Part shown: positions 5,331-6,895 of the stretch, one piece after another
Layout: each line of letters starts with the position of its first letter
Numbering within the stretch: position 1 is the stretch's first letter
Assembly (NCBI GenBank): GCA_903924005.1
Contig: CAIXZV010000333.1
Coordinates: 1 to 6,895 of the forward strand
Source of the DNA: an uncultured Chloroflexota bacterium
GTDB lineage: Bacteria; Chloroflexota; Limnocylindria; Limnocylindrales; CSP1-4
Direction of reading: 5' to 3'
Length of the DNA: 6,895 nt
Position numbers and translations under genes: made by a program
Notes under the pieces: generated by a model
Seen by the model: the letters and a program-made list of their open reading frames with translations, nothing else
Database searches by the model: none
What the model was told of the DNA's origin: nothing

Positions 5331-6838
5331 ACGCGAAGCGATTGCTGCCGAATGCGCTCGCGGTGGTCTTGATCGGGACCGCTTGGGCAGCATCGGGGCT
5401 GGTGTCCGGGCAGATCGTCAGCGCGGGCACACCATCGATGCCCACCGCCACCGTTCTGGAGACCAGAGTCTCAACGATCGCGTCGTCCGCGGCCAATCGG
5501 TCCTGGGAGCCCGCCGTCGCCGCCGACCCGCTCAACCCGCAGCGTCTGGCAGTTGTCTACGCGCACGGGCTCTATTCCATCCTGCCGGTCGTCCGAATCA
5601 GCCACGACGGCGGCATCACCTGGCGGACGACAACAGGCCGGCCCCCCGGTGGCGGCATCCACTTCGTTGTGGCGTGGGGTCCTGGGCCCGTCAGCGGGTC
5701 ATCGCGCCTCTACCTCGCCATCGAGGCGTCGTCTGGGGTCGGTGTTCGGCTGGGGACGTCCTATTCGGATAACGAGGGTGGCACGTGGTCGCACGTCCGA
5801 GTTCAGATGGACACCCCAGCGTGGGTTGGCGGGATGCCCGACTTGACGGTCGATACCATCCCCACCAGTCCAAACTACGGGGTCGTCTACGCCACCTACA
5901 ACTGGCAAAAGTCTCGGACCACCGGGCCAGGCCTGCGCGTCCTCGCGTCAGCGGACTACGGGGTGACATTTCGTCCTGTCGAGGTCCCAGCCCTGCCGCT
6001 GGTCCCGGGCTATCGCGCCCGACACAGAATTGGCTACCGGCTGGAAACCGCTCCTGACGGTGCCGTCTTCGTCGCGTGGTATCAGGCGGATCTGCGGTTC
6101 TGGTTTGGCGGCGACCCGCTCAACGTGGGACGCTTGAGTAACGTTGGCAGGCTTCGTGTTGGGATTGCCCGGCTTGCGTTCAACCGGGTATCGGGCACGT
6201 GGCTGCGGGGACCATCCGTGACCGCGGTCACCTTGCCTCGCACCTTGTGGAACATTGGGTCCGTGAAGCCGGATGGCTTGACGAACAACCCTCAGTGGGC
6301 CATTCCGGTGGCCGTTGACCCGGCCACAGGCACGGTGATGCTCGCTGTGGGGGCCGACGGCGCCGTACGAGTCTGCGCTGGTGGGCAGGCTGGTCTCGCC
6401 TGGACTTGTCGCAGCCTGCCGGCTCCACCAAAGGTCAACGGCCGGGCCCAGTGGATTGCCAAACCCGATCTGGTCGCGGGCGCCGGGTTCCTAGCCGTCA
6501 CCATGCGGATCTTCGACAAGGTTGGCGGGACATCGGGCCATGCGTACAGCCTCTCTGGCGACGGCGGAGTCACCTGGACCAGACCCACGCCAATCAGCGC
6601 CGTTCGGTGGCGCTCCGCCCGGGTGGCGGGCGCCCTGAACGGGGTCGGACTCCGAAACCGGGCCACGGTGACCGCAGACGGAACGACGGTCTTCTTCGTC
6701 TACGGCGATGGGCGGTACGGCGTTTCAGGCGTGAACCGCACGGCCGTGTTTGGGGCCCGTATCACGGTGACGGTGACGCCCTCGCTCGTGCCGTCCGCGA
6801 GCCCGTCAGCGTCTGCGTCCGTGGTCCCGCCCGGCTGA
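5327..6838 (+). CDS. Secreted Asp-box (BNR-repeat) beta-propeller protein, sialidase-like fold
   Basis: This 503-aa exported protein has four Asp boxes of the form S-x-D-x-G-x-T-W/F: SHDGGITW (92-99), SDNEGGTW (147-154), SADYGVTF (208-215) and SGDGGVTW (410-417). The motif marks beta-propellers of the BNR/sialidase superfamily. The strand before the first box (EPAVAADPLNPQRLAVVY, from about residue 60) is typical of the family. I see no F/Y-R-I-P motif and cannot assign the sialidase Arg triad, so a binding or scaffold role is as likely as hydrolysis. The N-terminus (NAKRLLPNALAVVLIGTAWAA) is a signal peptide. The C-terminus is a short Ser/Pro/Ala-rich tail with no membrane anchor or sorting motif visible. 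The TTG at 5327 was chosen because it overlaps the previous stop, has GAGG 8 nt upstream and puts the signal peptide at the very N-terminus. The frame is open back to 5159, but that part is the upstream gene read in another frame. It is the last gene of the operon and probably acts on or binds the same surface polymer. Confidence 0.85.
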   Translation: MNAKRLLPNALAVVLIGTAWAASGLVSGQIVSAGTPSMPTATVLETRVSTIASSAANRSWEPAVAADPLNPQRLAVVYAHGLYSILPVVRISHDGGITWRTTTGRPPGGGIHFVVAWGPGPVSGSSRLYLAIEASSGVGVRLGTSYSDNEGGTWSHVRVQMDTPAWVGGMPDLTVDTIPTSPNYGVVYATYNWQKSRTTGPGLRVLASADYGVTFRPVEVPALPLVPGYRARHRIGYRLETAPDGAVFVAWYQADLRFWFGGDPLNVGRLSNVGRLRVGIARLAFNRVSGTWLRGPSVTAVTLPRTLWNIGSVKPDGLTNNPQWAIPVAVDPATGTVMLAVGADGAVRVCAGGQAGLAWTCRSLPAPPKVNGRAQWIAKPDLVAGAGFLAVTMRIFDKVGGTSGHAYSLSGDGGVTWTRPTPISAVRWRSARVAGALNGVGLRNRATVTADGTTVFFVYGDGRYGVSGVNRTAVFGARITVTVTPSLVPSASPSASASVVPPG

Positions 6839-6843
6839 TCCTT

Positions 6844-6869
6844 GCCGGTCCTCCGGCCGGAGAGCCGGC
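6844..6869 (+). terminator. Imperfect GC-rich hairpin after the operon, possible terminator
   Basis: Six nt after the last stop, 6844-6854 pairs with 6859-6869 around a GGCC loop: 11 positions with one G-T pair and one mismatch. No T-run follows, as is common for terminator-like hairpins in high-GC bacteria, so the position supports the call more than the sequence does. Nothing else is seen to the window end. Confidence 0.4.
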
Positions 6870-6895
6870 TCCGCGCGACGGGCGCGTGGGGGCAC

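Noticed and set aside
5327..6838. Calling the propeller protein an active exo-alpha-sialidase (nanH-like)
   Set aside because: Asp boxes occur in many non-sialidase propellers, and the R-I-P motif and catalytic residues could not be identified.
1..6895. CRISPR arrays, tRNA or rRNA genes, riboswitches
   Set aside because: No regularly spaced repeats, cloverleaf-like pattern or conserved RNA motif was noticed on either strand.

Overview
This GC-rich window looks like chromosome from a high-GC, secretion-rich bacterium. An actinobacterium or a high-GC Chloroflexota-like lineage would fit: GTG and TTG starts, Ser/Pro/Ala-rich extracytoplasmic tails and linkers, and an excisionase-type small HTH protein. 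The taxonomic guess is inference from style only; there is no rRNA or other marker gene.

Layout. (1) Positions 2-1084, + strand: the 3' part of a class III PLP-dependent aminotransferase, cut by the window edge. It is followed by hairpins that probably terminate it and the opposing gene. (2) Positions 1275-2089, - strand: a small accessory patch with a 64-aa excisionase/MerR-type HTH protein and, upstream of it, a PIN-domain (VapC-like) ORF with an abnormal N-terminus that is probably degraded. Between them lie a perfect 7-bp inverted repeat and a 9-bp tandem repeat. (3) Positions 2231-6838, + strand: a tight three-gene operon. It encodes a membrane acyltransferase-3 protein with a C-terminal extracytoplasmic SGNH domain (721 aa), a secreted stand-alone SGNH protein that is a close paralogue of that C-terminal domain (305 aa), and a secreted Asp-box (BNR) beta-propeller protein (503 aa). 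Genes 1 and 2 are 16 nt apart with a strong Shine-Dalgarno; genes 2 and 3 overlap as TTGA. (4) Positions 6839-6895: a non-coding tail with a GC-rich imperfect hairpin just after the operon.

How the operon may work (inference from families). The AT3 membrane domain would pass an acyl group, usually acetyl, across the membrane, and the fused SGNH domain would place it on a surface glycan. The free SGNH paralogue could act on the same or a related glycan as a second transferase or an esterase. The propeller could bind or process the modified polymer. The most interesting feature is the tandem duplication of the SGNH domain, once membrane-tethered and once secreted, with all eight cysteines retained, coupled to a propeller protein that shows no clear sialidase catalytic signature.
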